DNA of 64,000 bases from Flavobacterium fontis. Lineage in GTDB: Bacteria; Bacteroidota; Bacteroidia; Flavobacteriales; Flavobacteriaceae. The notes under the pieces are model-generated. The model saw only the letters and a list, made by a program, of their open reading frames with translations, was not told the DNA's origin and ran no database searches. The stretch spans positions 1 to 64,000 of the forward strand of contig NZ_FQVQ01000014.1 of the NCBI RefSeq assembly GCF_900129405.1. The letters are read 5' to 3'. Positions within the stretch are counted from its first letter, which is position 1; each line of letters starts with the position of its first letter. Both the position numbers and the translations under genes were made by a program. Below, one piece after another: positions 26,910 through 36,258 of the stretch.

Positions 26910-28907
26910 TTATTTGAAGTTTTTAATACCGTCTTCCAACCACTTTTGATACTCTTGAATATCGGGGGTGTACCCCACGGGAGCACTGAGATCTTTGCCC
27001 TCGGGTGATTGAATAACATACAAGGGTTGAGCATTGTTTTGGTAACGTGTAATCTGAAAATCACTCCATTTGTTACCAATTGTTATTATCTCTTTTCCCG
27101 TAGTTTTTGAGATGTATTGTTGTGCTTTTGGCAATTCAATTTTTCGGTCACAAATTAATGATATAAGGACCACTTTTTCTTTTAATGTAGGTAAAATTTT
27201 ATCAGAGGACCATACAAAATCTTCCATTTTACGACAGTTTACACAAGCATCACCCGTAAAATCAACAAGCACAGGTTTGTTTACTTTTTTAGCATATGCC
27301 AATCCTGTTTCGTAATCATCAAAAGCGATTATTCCGTGAGGGCCTACATGTGCACCCGTAGGCAAAGTACCTGTTGCTGTATGTGTACCCCCTGCCAATC
27401 CGTTGGGACTTTCACTGTAGTGCATTGGAGGTGGAAACCCTGAGATGAGTTTTAAAGGAGCGCCCCACAATCCTGGGACTAAATACAAGGTAAAAATAGA
27501 AACTAGTAGAGCCATAAAAAGTCGTCCTACCGATAAATGGGTGACGGGACTATCGTGGGGTAAAGTTAATTTTCCAAACAAATACACCGCCCAAGCTCCA
27601 AAAATAATAATCCAAACCGCTAAAAATAATTCGCGTTCAAAGTAATGTTTTTGCAAGACCAAATCGGCATTGGATAAGAATTTAAAAGCCAAAGCCAATT
27701 CCAAAAATCCAAGGGATACTTTCACCGTATTCAACCAGCCGCCAGACTTAGGCAACGAATTCATCCATCCGGGAAATAAAGCAAATAACATAAACGGCAA
27801 AGCCAACGCTGAAGAGAAACCCAACATCCCAATAAGTGGTGCTAAACCGCCTTTGGAGGCTGCTTGCACAAGTAAGGTACCCACAATGGGACCCGTACAA
27901 GAGAACGAAACGATAGCCAAAGCGAGAGCCATGAATAAAATTCCAATCAATCCCCCACGATCCGCTTGACGGTCTACTTTATTGGCCCACGAATTAGGCA
28001 ATACAATCTCAAAAGCGCCCAAAAATGAAGCCGCAAAGAAGAGTAATAAAGCAAAAAATATAAGGTTAAACCATACATTCGTGGACAAAGCATTAAGCGC
28101 ATCTGCCCCAAAAATAGCGGTAACTAGAGATCCAAGTAGGATGTAAATCAAAATAATGGAAACGCCATAAATGATCGCGTTCTTTTTCCCTTGGGCTTTA
28201 TTCTTGCTCTGCTTGGTAAAAAAACTCACGGTCATTGGAATCATTGGAAATACACAAGGGGTTAGCAAGGCTGCAAATCCGCCTAAAAAAGATAAAAAGA
28301 AAATCGACCAAATACTTTTATCTTCGATGACGCCTTTCGCCGATTTAACTGTGGCTATGGATTTTTCAACGGGGGCCTTGGGGGCAGCTTTGGCGGTATC
28401 GTTAGCCATAACTAATGTATCTTCGGGAGAAGTTGAAGTAGGCACAGCCGCGGCATTAATTTCTGGTATTTCAAAGGTAAAAAGCTTATTATCATTAATA
28501 CACTGCTCTTTACAGACCTGATAGTCGAGATTAAGTTGTATTGTTTTCAACTTCGGATTGGTCACTTTTACCTTTTGGGTCACCACTACTTTGTGTTCGA
28601 ACAAGTATTCATCGACCTCAAAAATATCGCTATATACTTTTTTGTACGGACTTTCTTTAGCCTTTCCAATTAATTCATAATTGCCTTTGGCGTTTTTGAA
28701 GGTAAGCACCATGGGCAATGAACCTCCCTCGGGTGTAAATTGAGAATATACATGCCACCCCTCTTCTATCGTTCCGATAGCAATTAAATTAAATTCGTTC
28801 TCAGAAAGTTTTTCGGTTTTGGAGGTCCATTTAACAGGGGTTTTGATCTGACCCAAAGCAGTGAAGCTGGTCAGAAGTGCAAGCATCGCTAAGCAAAAAT
28901 TTTTCAT
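26910..28907 (-). CDS. dsbD: Thiol:disulfide interchange protein DsbD-like
   Basis: The protein carries reducing power from the cytoplasm to periplasmic thiols. The 665 residues comprise a signal peptide (ending ALGQ), an N-terminal DsbD-alpha-type domain with Cys132 and Cys136 in QVCKEQC, a membrane domain of about eight helices with the paired cysteines in LLTPCVFPM (Cys218) and FSCTGPIVG, and a C-terminal thioredoxin domain with DACVNCRKME. Its start overlaps the tilS stop by four bases, making it the last gene of pabB-tilS-dsbD. Confidence 0.93.
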   Translation of the reverse strand: MKNFCLAMLALLTSFTALGQIKTPVKWTSKTEKLSENEFNLIAIGTIEEGWHVYSQFTPEGGSLPMVLTFKNAKGNYELIGKAKESPYKKVYSDIFEVDEYLFEHKVVVTQKVKVTNPKLKTIQLNLDYQVCKEQCINDNKLFTFEIPEINAAAVPTSTSPEDTLVMANDTAKAAPKAPVEKSIATVKSAKGVIEDKSIWSIFFLSFLGGFAALLTPCVFPMIPMTVSFFTKQSKNKAQGKKNAIIYGVSIILIYILLGSLVTAIFGADALNALSTNVWFNLIFFALLLFFAASFLGAFEIVLPNSWANKVDRQADRGGLIGILFMALALAIVSFSCTGPIVGTLLVQAASKGGLAPLIGMLGFSSALALPFMLFALFPGWMNSLPKSGGWLNTVKVSLGFLELALAFKFLSNADLVLQKHYFERELFLAVWIIIFGAWAVYLFGKLTLPHDSPVTHLSVGRLFMALLVSIFTLYLVPGLWGAPLKLISGFPPPMHYSESPNGLAGGTHTATGTLPTGAHVGPHGIIAFDDYETGLAYAKKVNKPVLVDFTGDACVNCRKMEDFVWSSDKILPTLKEKVVLISLICDRKIELPKAQQYISKTTGKEIITIGNKWSDFQITRYQNNAQPLYVIQSPEGKDLSAPVGYTPDIQEYQKWLEDGIKNFK

Positions 28908-30211
28908 TCGGAAAGGGTAATTTTTAGTATCGTTTGTGTTTGTTCCGTTACTTTGAAGCGGTCGTCAGCCCGTTGGCCAATCACCCACACTATTTTGTTT
29001 CCAGAGCACAACAACCACTGCCGTTCTTTATCGGTCAGGCTGAACTTTTCATCCTTAAAAAACTTACTCAGCTTTTTGGTGCCTTGCAATCCAAAGGGAT
29101 GAAAAAGGTCTCCTTCTTGCCATTTGCGAAGCGTTAACGGATACTCCAGCAAATCAGCGTCCACAAATATAGTTGAAGACGATACATTTTGAATGTCACT
29201 TACATTACAAAACGTCAATTTTAGGGGAAAATTAAGATGCAACTGAGTTCGATCAATGGTATACACCGCTAACCGTGGTTCATGCCGCGCCGCCAAAACC
29301 AAGTGAGTTCGGTTTTTGAATAGTATAAAATCAGGGGCCAATACCTGCTTCCCTGTTTCGGCATAAGGCAATTGATAAATATCCTCCCAGGCTGTAAATC
29401 CATAATTTCGAAGCCAATAATACAACAAGGCTCTTGAAGAAGGCACACTGTTGAGTGGATGAATAGCCAAATGAAACTCGTTGCCGTGTTGGGAAAGATG
29501 CTGTTCCAAAAAGTGAGCTACAGCCCAATCGGCCAAGGTTTTCGTTTCTTGAAGGTACGACAAGGTTTTTTGAAAATTTTCCAACAAAGCCGGATTCATG
29601 CTTTTTAAAACAGGGACCACTTCATGCCGAAGGGCGTTTCGCTGGTAGTAGGAATTTCCATTGCTCGAATCTTCTCTCCATGAAATAAGGTATTCGGCCG
29701 CATAATTTTCGATAGTAGATCGCGAAAAAGGCAAAAGCGGACGCACGATGGTTCCGTTTTGCGCGGGGATTCCAGTAAGTCCGTCCCATCCCGTACCCCG
29801 TGTGAGATTAATCAAAAATGTTTCCAACACATCATCGGCTTGGTGGGCGGTCAACACATAATCATATCCTTCTCGCACTCGTAAGGTTTCAAACCAATCG
29901 TAGCGCAACTGGCGAGCGGTCATCTGTATAGATAAGCCTTTTTCTTCGGCAAAAACAGCCGTGTTAAAACGGTTGACAAAAAAAGGAATGCGGTTTTCTC
30001 GGCAATACTCTCGTACAAAAATCTCATCCTCATCGCTTTCTGCACCGCGTAAACCAAAGTTACAATGGGCTACTCCCACAGTCCAATCCAACTGGCGGCA
30101 CAAGGCAACCAATACCATGCTATCGATACCACCACTCACGGCAAGAAGGCAACGATGGTGTTGTAAAAATGGAAAATTTTGGTTGATATGGTGTTGAAAC
30201 GCGTTTAACAT
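28904..30211 (-). CDS. tilS: tRNA(Ile)-lysidine synthase
   Basis: TilS attaches lysine to C34 of the AUA-reading tRNA-Ile. The 435-residue protein shows the PP-loop LLAVSGGIDSM near residue 24, the AHCNFGLRG and LTAHQADDVLETF motifs of the catalytic domain, and a C-terminal TilS domain near LRKWQEGDLFHPFG. The ATG at 30211 is preferred over a TTG six bases upstream. It follows pabB by 16 bases. Confidence 0.95.
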   Translation of the reverse strand: MLNAFQHHINQNFPFLQHHRCLLAVSGGIDSMVLVALCRQLDWTVGVAHCNFGLRGAESDEDEIFVREYCRENRIPFFVNRFNTAVFAEEKGLSIQMTARQLRYDWFETLRVREGYDYVLTAHQADDVLETFLINLTRGTGWDGLTGIPAQNGTIVRPLLPFSRSTIENYAAEYLISWREDSSNGNSYYQRNALRHEVVPVLKSMNPALLENFQKTLSYLQETKTLADWAVAHFLEQHLSQHGNEFHLAIHPLNSVPSSRALLYYWLRNYGFTAWEDIYQLPYAETGKQVLAPDFILFKNRTHLVLAARHEPRLAVYTIDRTQLHLNFPLKLTFCNVSDIQNVSSSTIFVDADLLEYPLTLRKWQEGDLFHPFGLQGTKKLSKFFKDEKFSLTDKERQWLLCSGNKIVWVIGQRADDRFKVTEQTQTILKITLSE

Positions 30212-30227
30212 ACCCAAAGATACGGAT

Positions 30228-31517
30228 TTATTTGCCGCCCAATACGTCTTGCATTGCTTTTGCTTTCAACAAACATTCGGCATATTCATCCTTGGCATTG
30301 GCTTGGGCGGTCACTGCACTCCCCACAGAAACAGAAACATAACCGCTTTGGGCATTGTAGGCAATACTGCGAATCACCACATTAAAGTCAAAATTACCCT
30401 CGGGAGTAAAATACCCCACTGCCCCACTGTAAATTCCACGCTTTGTTGCCTCGACTTTTTCAATGATTTGCATGGCTGCAATTTTGGGGGCTCCCGTCAT
30501 ACTCCCCATGGGAAAGGTGGTTTGTAAAAGTGAAACGGGCGGACAATCCTCTGCCACAGTGCTGCGAATGGTAGAAATCATTTGATGTACTTGCTTAAAG
30601 GTATACACTTCACACAAGGCTTCCACGGTAACACTGCCCTTTTCGGCGGTTCGCGACAAATCGTTACGGACCAAATCGACAATCATGATATTTTCTGAAC
30701 GCTCTTTCGCATTGTGTTGCAAATCGATTTTCAGTTGCGCATCTTCCGCTGGCGTTTGTCCTCGTCGCGCCGTTCCTTTGATAGGTTGCGAAATGACGGT
30801 AGTGCCCGATTTTCGTAAGTAACGTTCGGGAGACGCCGAAAGTAAATAGCGCGCATCTTGCTTTAAAAAAACGGCAAACGGGGGTTCGGAGCGCGCATTC
30901 AATTGAAAAAAAGCCTCCTGAGGATTAAGCTGTACGCCTTCTTGAAAAAATTCCATACAAAAATTCACTTCATAAATCACCCCTTGCTGGATGTAGTGCA
31001 ACAGCTCCTTAAATTTCTCATGGTAGGCTTGTTCTGAGATTCGGGCTTGTAAAGGAATAGAAGGCGCTGTTGAAGGAGTCAACGACTGTGCCGCAATGGC
31101 TGCAAGATCGGCTTCGCATTCCTCAACCCATCCGTTTAAATACGCACCAAAAACCTGACCTTGAAAGGAGTAGATTATTTTTTTGGGTTGAAAAAAAAAC
31201 AAATCGGGAAACTCCAAACCATCGTAATGCTGGGAGTGCAAGTCTTCGGTGTCGTTTTTTAAATCATAACTTAAATACCCAAACAACCAATCGCGGGTTT
31301 GAGACTGATAGGCTTGCAATTCGGCAAATGCTTGATGGGAATCGGTTTGTCGAACGGTAAAAGCATCCCACGCTACAATCCAATCAAACTCGCTATACAA
31401 ATGCGTTTGTGCATTGGACTCGAGGTAAACTACTTCGCGGGCTTCTTGCGTATACTGAAGTAACTTTTTTTTCCACAATGGGGTGGCTTCAATGGCTATA
31501 GGAAAGGTGGTTCGCAT
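30228..31517 (-). CDS. pabB: Aminodeoxychorismate synthase component I
   Basis: The 429-residue protein belongs to the chorismate-binding family. The PIKGTARRG motif has lysine where anthranilate synthase has alanine (PIAGT); this lysine is the nucleophile of PabB, so 4-amino-4-deoxychorismate for folate synthesis is the likely product. Further signature segments are IVDLVRNDL, FPMGSMTGAPK and SGAVGYF. It is the first gene of a minus-strand transcript with tilS and dsbD. The glutaminase subunit gene is not in the window. Confidence 0.92.
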   Translation of the reverse strand: MRTTFPIAIEATPLWKKKLLQYTQEAREVVYLESNAQTHLYSEFDWIVAWDAFTVRQTDSHQAFAELQAYQSQTRDWLFGYLSYDLKNDTEDLHSQHYDGLEFPDLFFFQPKKIIYSFQGQVFGAYLNGWVEECEADLAAIAAQSLTPSTAPSIPLQARISEQAYHEKFKELLHYIQQGVIYEVNFCMEFFQEGVQLNPQEAFFQLNARSEPPFAVFLKQDARYLLSASPERYLRKSGTTVISQPIKGTARRGQTPAEDAQLKIDLQHNAKERSENIMIVDLVRNDLSRTAEKGSVTVEALCEVYTFKQVHQMISTIRSTVAEDCPPVSLLQTTFPMGSMTGAPKIAAMQIIEKVEATKRGIYSGAVGYFTPEGNFDFNVVIRSIAYNAQSGYVSVSVGSAVTAQANAKDEYAECLLKAKAMQDVLGGK

Positions 31518-31692
31518 ACGGCCAAAAGTAATGCATTTTCATGTTGTATAAAAACGGGGGTTGGCTTTGGCACGATTTTTATAGTTAACGATTGAAACCG
31601 TATTATAATTTTTAGTATTTACTTATTCCTAACTCACTTTATGCAATAAAAATACACGTAATCACTTATTGTATCACTTTAAATTTTATTGT

Positions 31693-32589
31693 ATGAAAAA
31701 AAAGGCGTTGTTCCTGTTGAGTGCAGGAATGTTAATTACCCTTATGGGGTGTCAAAAGAATGAAGCCGAACACACCGCAGCCCTAAAAACTGCAGATTCG
31801 GTGGCTGTAGCATCAAAGGGAATGACTAGTGAAGTCGCCAAACCTTTAGCCTCCTCTGAAAAAAAGTTTGTCCGTAGCGGCGATGCGCGGGTTAAAGTAA
31901 ACAATGTAGTGCAGTCGACCCACCGCATTGAACAAGCAGTAAGTCGCGCCGGAGGATTTGTCACACAAAGCGACTTGGAATCGGTTGTAGATCGCCAAGA
32001 AGAAACGCAAGTTAGCGACGATAGTGTTTGGGTCACCACGCAATACCATACCCAAAGCACGCTCACGTTGCGCATTCCTGAACAAGAATTACCTACGGTT
32101 TTGCAACACATTGCCCAAGAAATTGTGTACTTGGATTACCGAAAACTGGGTGCTGAGGACGTGACCTTACAACTTTTGAATCAAACGCTTGAGCAGCAGC
32201 GGCATCAAAAAAGTGCCGAACGTTTGGAGCAAAAAATCGATGGCAATACAGGCCGTTTAAATCCCATCATTGCGGCCGAAAAGGAACGCAGCGACAAGCA
32301 AGCCCAAGCCGATGGTAAATTCATCGAGAAATTGGCTTTAACCGATAAAGTAAGTTATGCCACACTCACCTTGGCATTGTATCAAGAACCAGCGGTGCTC
32401 AACGAACGAAAAGCGCTTTTTAATGTCCCCGAACGGTTGCGTCCCTCCTTGGGTTTTCAACTGTGGGAAAATGCAAAAACAGGATGGTCGGCCCTGGAGC
32501 AGGTACTCTCTTTTCTCATACTCTTTTGGCCGCTGGGTGTTCTAGGCACACTAGGATATATGGGCTATCGGCGTTGGGCACGGAAGTAA
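31693..32589 (+). CDS. DUF4349 domain lipoprotein
   Basis: From the ATG at 31693 the product is 298 residues with a lipobox (MLITLMGC). The DUF4349 domain opens with the conserved pattern SGDARVKVNNVVQSTHRIEQAVSR split over two turns, followed by GGFVTQSDLES, a coiled-coil stretch near residues 170-210, and a C-terminal transmembrane helix (FLILFWPLGVLGTLGYMG). The function of this family is unknown. The alternative start at 31669 would spoil the lipoprotein signal. Confidence 0.85.
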   Translation: MKKKALFLLSAGMLITLMGCQKNEAEHTAALKTADSVAVASKGMTSEVAKPLASSEKKFVRSGDARVKVNNVVQSTHRIEQAVSRAGGFVTQSDLESVVDRQEETQVSDDSVWVTTQYHTQSTLTLRIPEQELPTVLQHIAQEIVYLDYRKLGAEDVTLQLLNQTLEQQRHQKSAERLEQKIDGNTGRLNPIIAAEKERSDKQAQADGKFIEKLALTDKVSYATLTLALYQEPAVLNERKALFNVPERLRPSLGFQLWENAKTGWSALEQVLSFLILFWPLGVLGTLGYMGYRRWARK

Positions 32590-32622
32590 AAACCACACCA
32601 TCGGAGGGATCCGGTGGTTTTT
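32588..32622 (+). terminator. Terminator after the DUF4349 gene
   Basis: AAAACCAC and GTGGTTTTT arms, extended by a CC/GG step, close a loop of about 13 bases, with a T run on the right. It begins at the stop codon. Confidence 0.75.
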
Positions 32623-32638
32623 GTTTTATATTATTTTG

Positions 32639-32646
32639 TAGTTTTG
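32639..32646 (+). promoter_or_regulatory. -7 promoter element upstream of the DoxX gene
   Basis: TAGTTTTG matches the TAnnTTTG consensus 20 bases before the ATG at 32667. A TTTG about 15 bases upstream is closer than the usual spacing. Confidence 0.4.
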
Positions 32647-32666
32647 GTACATAAAACGTTTGCATT

Positions 32667-33044
32667 ATGAAAGTAACCACAACGGTTATCCGCATTCTTT
32701 TGGGTGGTTTAATGGTATTTGCCTCCATTGCCTATTTTTTTAACCTAGGTAATCCTGAACAACCCGTGGGAAAAATGGCCGTTTTTATGGAGGGTTTGGT
32801 GGCTTCTCAATACCTACTGCCCTTGGTAAAAGGAATTGAATTAATCGCAGGTTTGGCATTGCTCACCGGTATTTTTCCGCGAATCACACCTCTAATTTTA
32901 CTTCCAATTAGTCTTAATATTGCATTGGTTCACCTATTTTTAGACCCTAAAAATTTAGCGATAGCGTTCTTTGCTTTTGGGGCCAACTTGTACTTAATTT
33001 TACAACAGTGGAGCCATTATCAATCGCTTTTAAAAGTTCGATAA
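32667..33044 (+). CDS. DoxX-like small membrane protein
   Basis: A 125-residue protein with four helices; the TVIRILLGGLMVFASIAYFF opening and KGIELIAGLALLTGIFPR segment are DoxX-like. Its stop overlaps the next ATG in a TAATG junction, which couples translation with the TPR gene. The role is unknown. Confidence 0.75.
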   Translation: MKVTTTVIRILLGGLMVFASIAYFFNLGNPEQPVGKMAVFMEGLVASQYLLPLVKGIELIAGLALLTGIFPRITPLILLPISLNIALVHLFLDPKNLAIAFFAFGANLYLILQQWSHYQSLLKVR

Positions 33045-33922
33045 TGTTCAAATGGAGTTTAATTTTCTGGTTTGCGGGACTCAGTTTGTTTGGGCAAACG
33101 GAATCCAACCTAATGTTTGACGTGCATTACGGAGATGCTGTTCAAGAGTGGGTGGCCTTTCCCTCGCTAAAAAAACAAGGGCAATTTGTTGCGGGTTATG
33201 TATTCGTTTCACCCCAAGAAGGCATTGTGTTCCACTATCATTCGAGCTTTCATTTGGGCGCTTCCGCCGAAATTGTTCCCGACGGTATTGATACGCAAGA
33301 GTTGAATCGTATTCGATTGGGACGGGCATATAATTTTAAAATGGCCCGATTAGGCGAAGAACACCGTCAAAAATTGAAATTGCCTCTCCAACCTCAAGGT
33401 TTTGCCTACCATTACGTAGCCGATGAAATTCAGCGCAACTACCTAACTGGAAAAGCACTCAATGCTGATCGTGAATTTGAACGGGCACAAGTGGTATTGG
33501 AGAAAGTTTATGAAAAAAATCCGCACTACAGTGGGGTTGAACTGGAATTAGCCTACAGTTACAACGGCATTCGCAGGTATGATTTAACCATTACACTATT
33601 GACCAAAGCCCTCGAAAATGATGCTTCGCAACCGTTATTTTACAAAGAATTGGCTTTTGCCTTTTTAAATTCGGGTATGGTAACGATGGCCGAAAAAACC
33701 TACCAGCAATGTTTGGAAAAAACACAGGATAAAGGATTAAAAAGTGAAATTGGTTCTAGCATGGCCTATTATTTTTACCTTCAAAAAAAGGAGGAAAAGT
33801 TTAAAGAATGGCGGCAAGTGGTAGACCAAAACGCAGATGCGGGATTGCAATACCAGTTATTCATGCAACAATTGGAACGAAATTGGAACAATCGGCCCTC
33901 GCATGAAATGAAAAAACTATAA
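33044..33922 (+). CDS. Secreted TPR-containing protein
   Basis: From the ATG at 33044 the protein has 292 residues. A signal peptide (MFKWSLIFWFAGLSLFGQ) is followed by a strand-rich region of about 130 residues and then tetratricopeptide-like helices: FERAQVVLEKVYEKNPHYSG, YDLTITLLTKALENDASQPL and MAEKTYQQCLEKTQ. TPR repeats mediate protein contacts. The gene is coupled to the DoxX gene. An in-frame start at 33008 lies within the DoxX gene and is unlikely. Confidence 0.75.
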   Translation: MFKWSLIFWFAGLSLFGQTESNLMFDVHYGDAVQEWVAFPSLKKQGQFVAGYVFVSPQEGIVFHYHSSFHLGASAEIVPDGIDTQELNRIRLGRAYNFKMARLGEEHRQKLKLPLQPQGFAYHYVADEIQRNYLTGKALNADREFERAQVVLEKVYEKNPHYSGVELELAYSYNGIRRYDLTITLLTKALENDASQPLFYKELAFAFLNSGMVTMAEKTYQQCLEKTQDKGLKSEIGSSMAYYFYLQKKEEKFKEWRQVVDQNADAGLQYQLFMQQLERNWNNRPSHEMKKL

Positions 33923-34084
33923 ATGCTACTTTGTTAGTTATCAGAGGCAATATGTGATATTTTAAGAAGTGTTTTAACATTTTTTACTACAAAAAAATAT
34001 TAATTAAGGTTAAATCATCGTAAATTATTAATTTTCTATTTTTTGTAAGTTTTTTTTTCTTAATTTTAGGAAAAAGAAAAAGCT

Positions 34085-34630
34085 ATGCATGGAGTAGTTA
34101 ATCAAGCCATCGAAGGATTAATCTCCCAGCGCTTTGGTACTGAAGCCTGGGAAGAGATTCGTATCGCCTCACAGTGCGCTGATACCACGTTTTATAACAA
34201 TCATAATTATTCGGATACGGTTACCTATGCCTTGGTGGTCAATGCGTCCAAGATCTTGGATATGGACATTCAGACCTTGTTGTTTGAATTTGGAAAGTAC
34301 TGGGTACTTACCATTGCGGCCGAAAAATATGCAGCCTTGTTACATTCGGCGGGTAAAGGATTGCGCGAGTTCTTGGTGAATCTACCCAACTTTCACAGCC
34401 GAGTGATGTTGTATTATCCCGAAATAACTCCCCCTGAGTTTAAGGTATTGGAGGTGTCGGATACTACTTTGGAATTGCAATATTTCTCGAAACGCCCTGG
34501 GTTACATCCTTTTGTATCCGGAATTTTGGAGGGTCTAAGCACATTTTTTGAAACCCCGGCCACAATAGAATTGATGGATACCTCTATGGAAGACGAATAC
34601 CACAAGAGTGTTTTTTCACTGCATTTCTAA
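34085..34630 (+). CDS. H-NOX (haem NO-binding) sensor protein
   Basis: The 181-residue protein is a stand-alone H-NOX domain that binds haem and senses nitric oxide. Visible are the start MHGVVNQAIEGLISQRFG, the proximal haem ligand His104 in NFHSRV, the conserved Pro118 in ITPPEF, and the haem-propionate-binding YxSxR motif at 133-137. The length is typical. It is followed after 38 bases by a histidine kinase and then a receiver protein, the usual arrangement in bacteria where H-NOX controls a partner kinase. Confidence 0.93.
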   Translation: MHGVVNQAIEGLISQRFGTEAWEEIRIASQCADTTFYNNHNYSDTVTYALVVNASKILDMDIQTLLFEFGKYWVLTIAAEKYAALLHSAGKGLREFLVNLPNFHSRVMLYYPEITPPEFKVLEVSDTTLELQYFSKRPGLHPFVSGILEGLSTFFETPATIELMDTSMEDEYHKSVFSLHF

Positions 34631-34668
34631 ATGCATTTTCCCAAAATCCTACCCAAATCCTACTGTAA

Positions 34669-35796
34669 ATGCAAACCTTAAAAAAATTATTCCCATTTTA
34701 TTTGCGCCTCGACAAGGATCTCAACATTATTGAGTACGGACGCAGTATGGGAAAACTTTTGCACGAAAACGGTTCTTTTAAGGACCATTTTAAGTTTATT
34801 CGTCCCAATTTTGGGATAACCCACTCCTTTGCTTCCATTGCTGAATTTTTGGATCAGTTTTTCATTCTTGAGTTATTCCATCATCCTAAAAAAGTTCGAT
34901 TCAAAGGCCAATTCATCATTCACCATGAACACGAAGATGAACTCTGGTTTTGCGGTTCTCCATGGTTGATGTCGGTTGAGGATTTGCAACAGCACGATTT
35001 GTTTGTGACCGATTTTGCGCAACATGATTCGGCTATTGACACCTTGTTAATGTTGAATCAAAACTTGCTTAATTTGCAAGATAACAGTAAAATGATTGCC
35101 GATTTGAAGCAAAAAAACGAACGATTGCAACAAGTTAACGAGCGACTCGATGCAATTGTTTATGCCATCACGCATGATTTCCGCGCCCCGTTACTGGCGA
35201 GTATTGGCTTGCTTCAATTGCCTGAATCGATGGTGCTGGAGGAACTTCCCGAAATTTTACATACGTTAAAACGACTGGACCGTACCATCATTCACCTGAA
35301 CGAACTCTCTAAAAATGAAAAGATTGCCTTAAAGTTTTCGACTATAAACTGGGAGGAGCTGATTCGCGAGAGCTACCATAATTATTCGGTAATTTATGGT
35401 ATAAAAATCCCCATTCACCTTTCGATCAATGAAACTACCCCATTTCATTCGGACACTTTTCGTATTCGTACGATAGTCAACAATCTGATATCCAATGCGA
35501 TTAAGTATGCGCGACCTGTCCTAGAAGAAACGTCTTTTATCAAAATTAGTATTCACACCGACCCAAGTTCGTGTATCTTTACGATAGAAGATAATGGAGA
35601 GGGCATCGATGAAAAAAATTTAGAAAACATTTTTAAACTTTTCTATCGCGCCTCGATTAAATCACAAGGCAATGGGATTGGACTGTATATCATCAAAGAA
35701 ATGGTGCAATACCTTAAAGGTACCGTCACCGTAAAATCGGTTAAAAATGAAGGCACCACCTTTACGTTAAAATTCCCTAATCAAAAACTTGAATAA
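34669..35796 (+). CDS. H-NOX-associated sensor histidine kinase
   Basis: The 375-residue protein lacks membrane helices. Its N-terminal 130 residues (FPFYLRLDKDLNIIEYGRSM, then FIRPNFGI) match the HNOBA domain that pairs with H-NOX proteins. A coiled coil (about 138-160) leads into a HisKA-like helix with phosphoacceptor His169 in ITHDFRAPLLAS and an HATPase domain with DNGEGIDEK and GNGIGLYIIKE. NO-bound H-NOX would be expected to alter its kinase activity (family knowledge). Confidence 0.9.
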   Translation: MQTLKKLFPFYLRLDKDLNIIEYGRSMGKLLHENGSFKDHFKFIRPNFGITHSFASIAEFLDQFFILELFHHPKKVRFKGQFIIHHEHEDELWFCGSPWLMSVEDLQQHDLFVTDFAQHDSAIDTLLMLNQNLLNLQDNSKMIADLKQKNERLQQVNERLDAIVYAITHDFRAPLLASIGLLQLPESMVLEELPEILHTLKRLDRTIIHLNELSKNEKIALKFSTINWEELIRESYHNYSVIYGIKIPIHLSINETTPFHSDTFRIRTIVNNLISNAIKYARPVLEETSFIKISIHTDPSSCIFTIEDNGEGIDEKNLENIFKLFYRASIKSQGNGIGLYIIKEMVQYLKGTVTVKSVKNEGTTFTLKFPNQKLE

Positions 35797-35800
35797 CCCC

Positions 35801-36187
35801 ATGAAAACTCATTTTTATATTATTGACGACGACGAACTCTTCTTAAAATTAGGAAAAATGTACCTTGAAATGGGGACGTGCACTTCGTCGGTAACGCTTT
35901 TTAATTATGCTACCGAAGCGTTGAAAGCGATTGAAAATATGGAAGAATTTCTTGACCAACGGTATGTGGTTTTTTTGGACTTGAACATGCCGATTCTCAA
36001 CGGATTTGGTTTTTTGGAGGCTTTAGAAAAAAAACCGATACTCCTGCAAAAAAACATCCAAATTTATGTACTCACCTCCTCGATTAATCATGATGATATC
36101 GAGCGCATCAAGCAATATAAATCCGTTACAGAATATTTAAACAAACCCATGACCCGTGAAATGGTGCAACATGTTTGTGCCTCCTAG
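35801..36187 (+). CDS. Single-domain response regulator of the H-NOX kinase
   Basis: A 128-residue CheY-like receiver from the ATG at 35801: acidic pocket IIDDDELF, phosphoacceptor Asp60 in FLDLNMPILNG, switch residues in VLTSSIN and the lysine in YLNKPMT. It has no output domain, so it signals by protein contact or phosphorelay. It starts four bases after the kinase stop, in the same operon. Confidence 0.92.
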   Translation: MKTHFYIIDDDELFLKLGKMYLEMGTCTSSVTLFNYATEALKAIENMEEFLDQRYVVFLDLNMPILNGFGFLEALEKKPILLQKNIQIYVLTSSINHDDIERIKQYKSVTEYLNKPMTREMVQHVCAS

Positions 36188-36207
36188 GGGAAGATTGAAG
36201 TTATAAA

Positions 36208-36240
36208 AAAAACCCGATGTCGAAATGGCATCGGAGTTTG
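36208..36240. terminator. Terminator between the H-NOX operon and lpdA
   Basis: AAACCCGATG pairs with CATCGGAGTTT across a short loop, with an A run before it and T-rich sequence after, between two convergent stops (36187 and 36259). One mismatch lies in the stem. Confidence 0.7.
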
Positions 36241-36258
36241 TTAAATGAATAAATGCTG

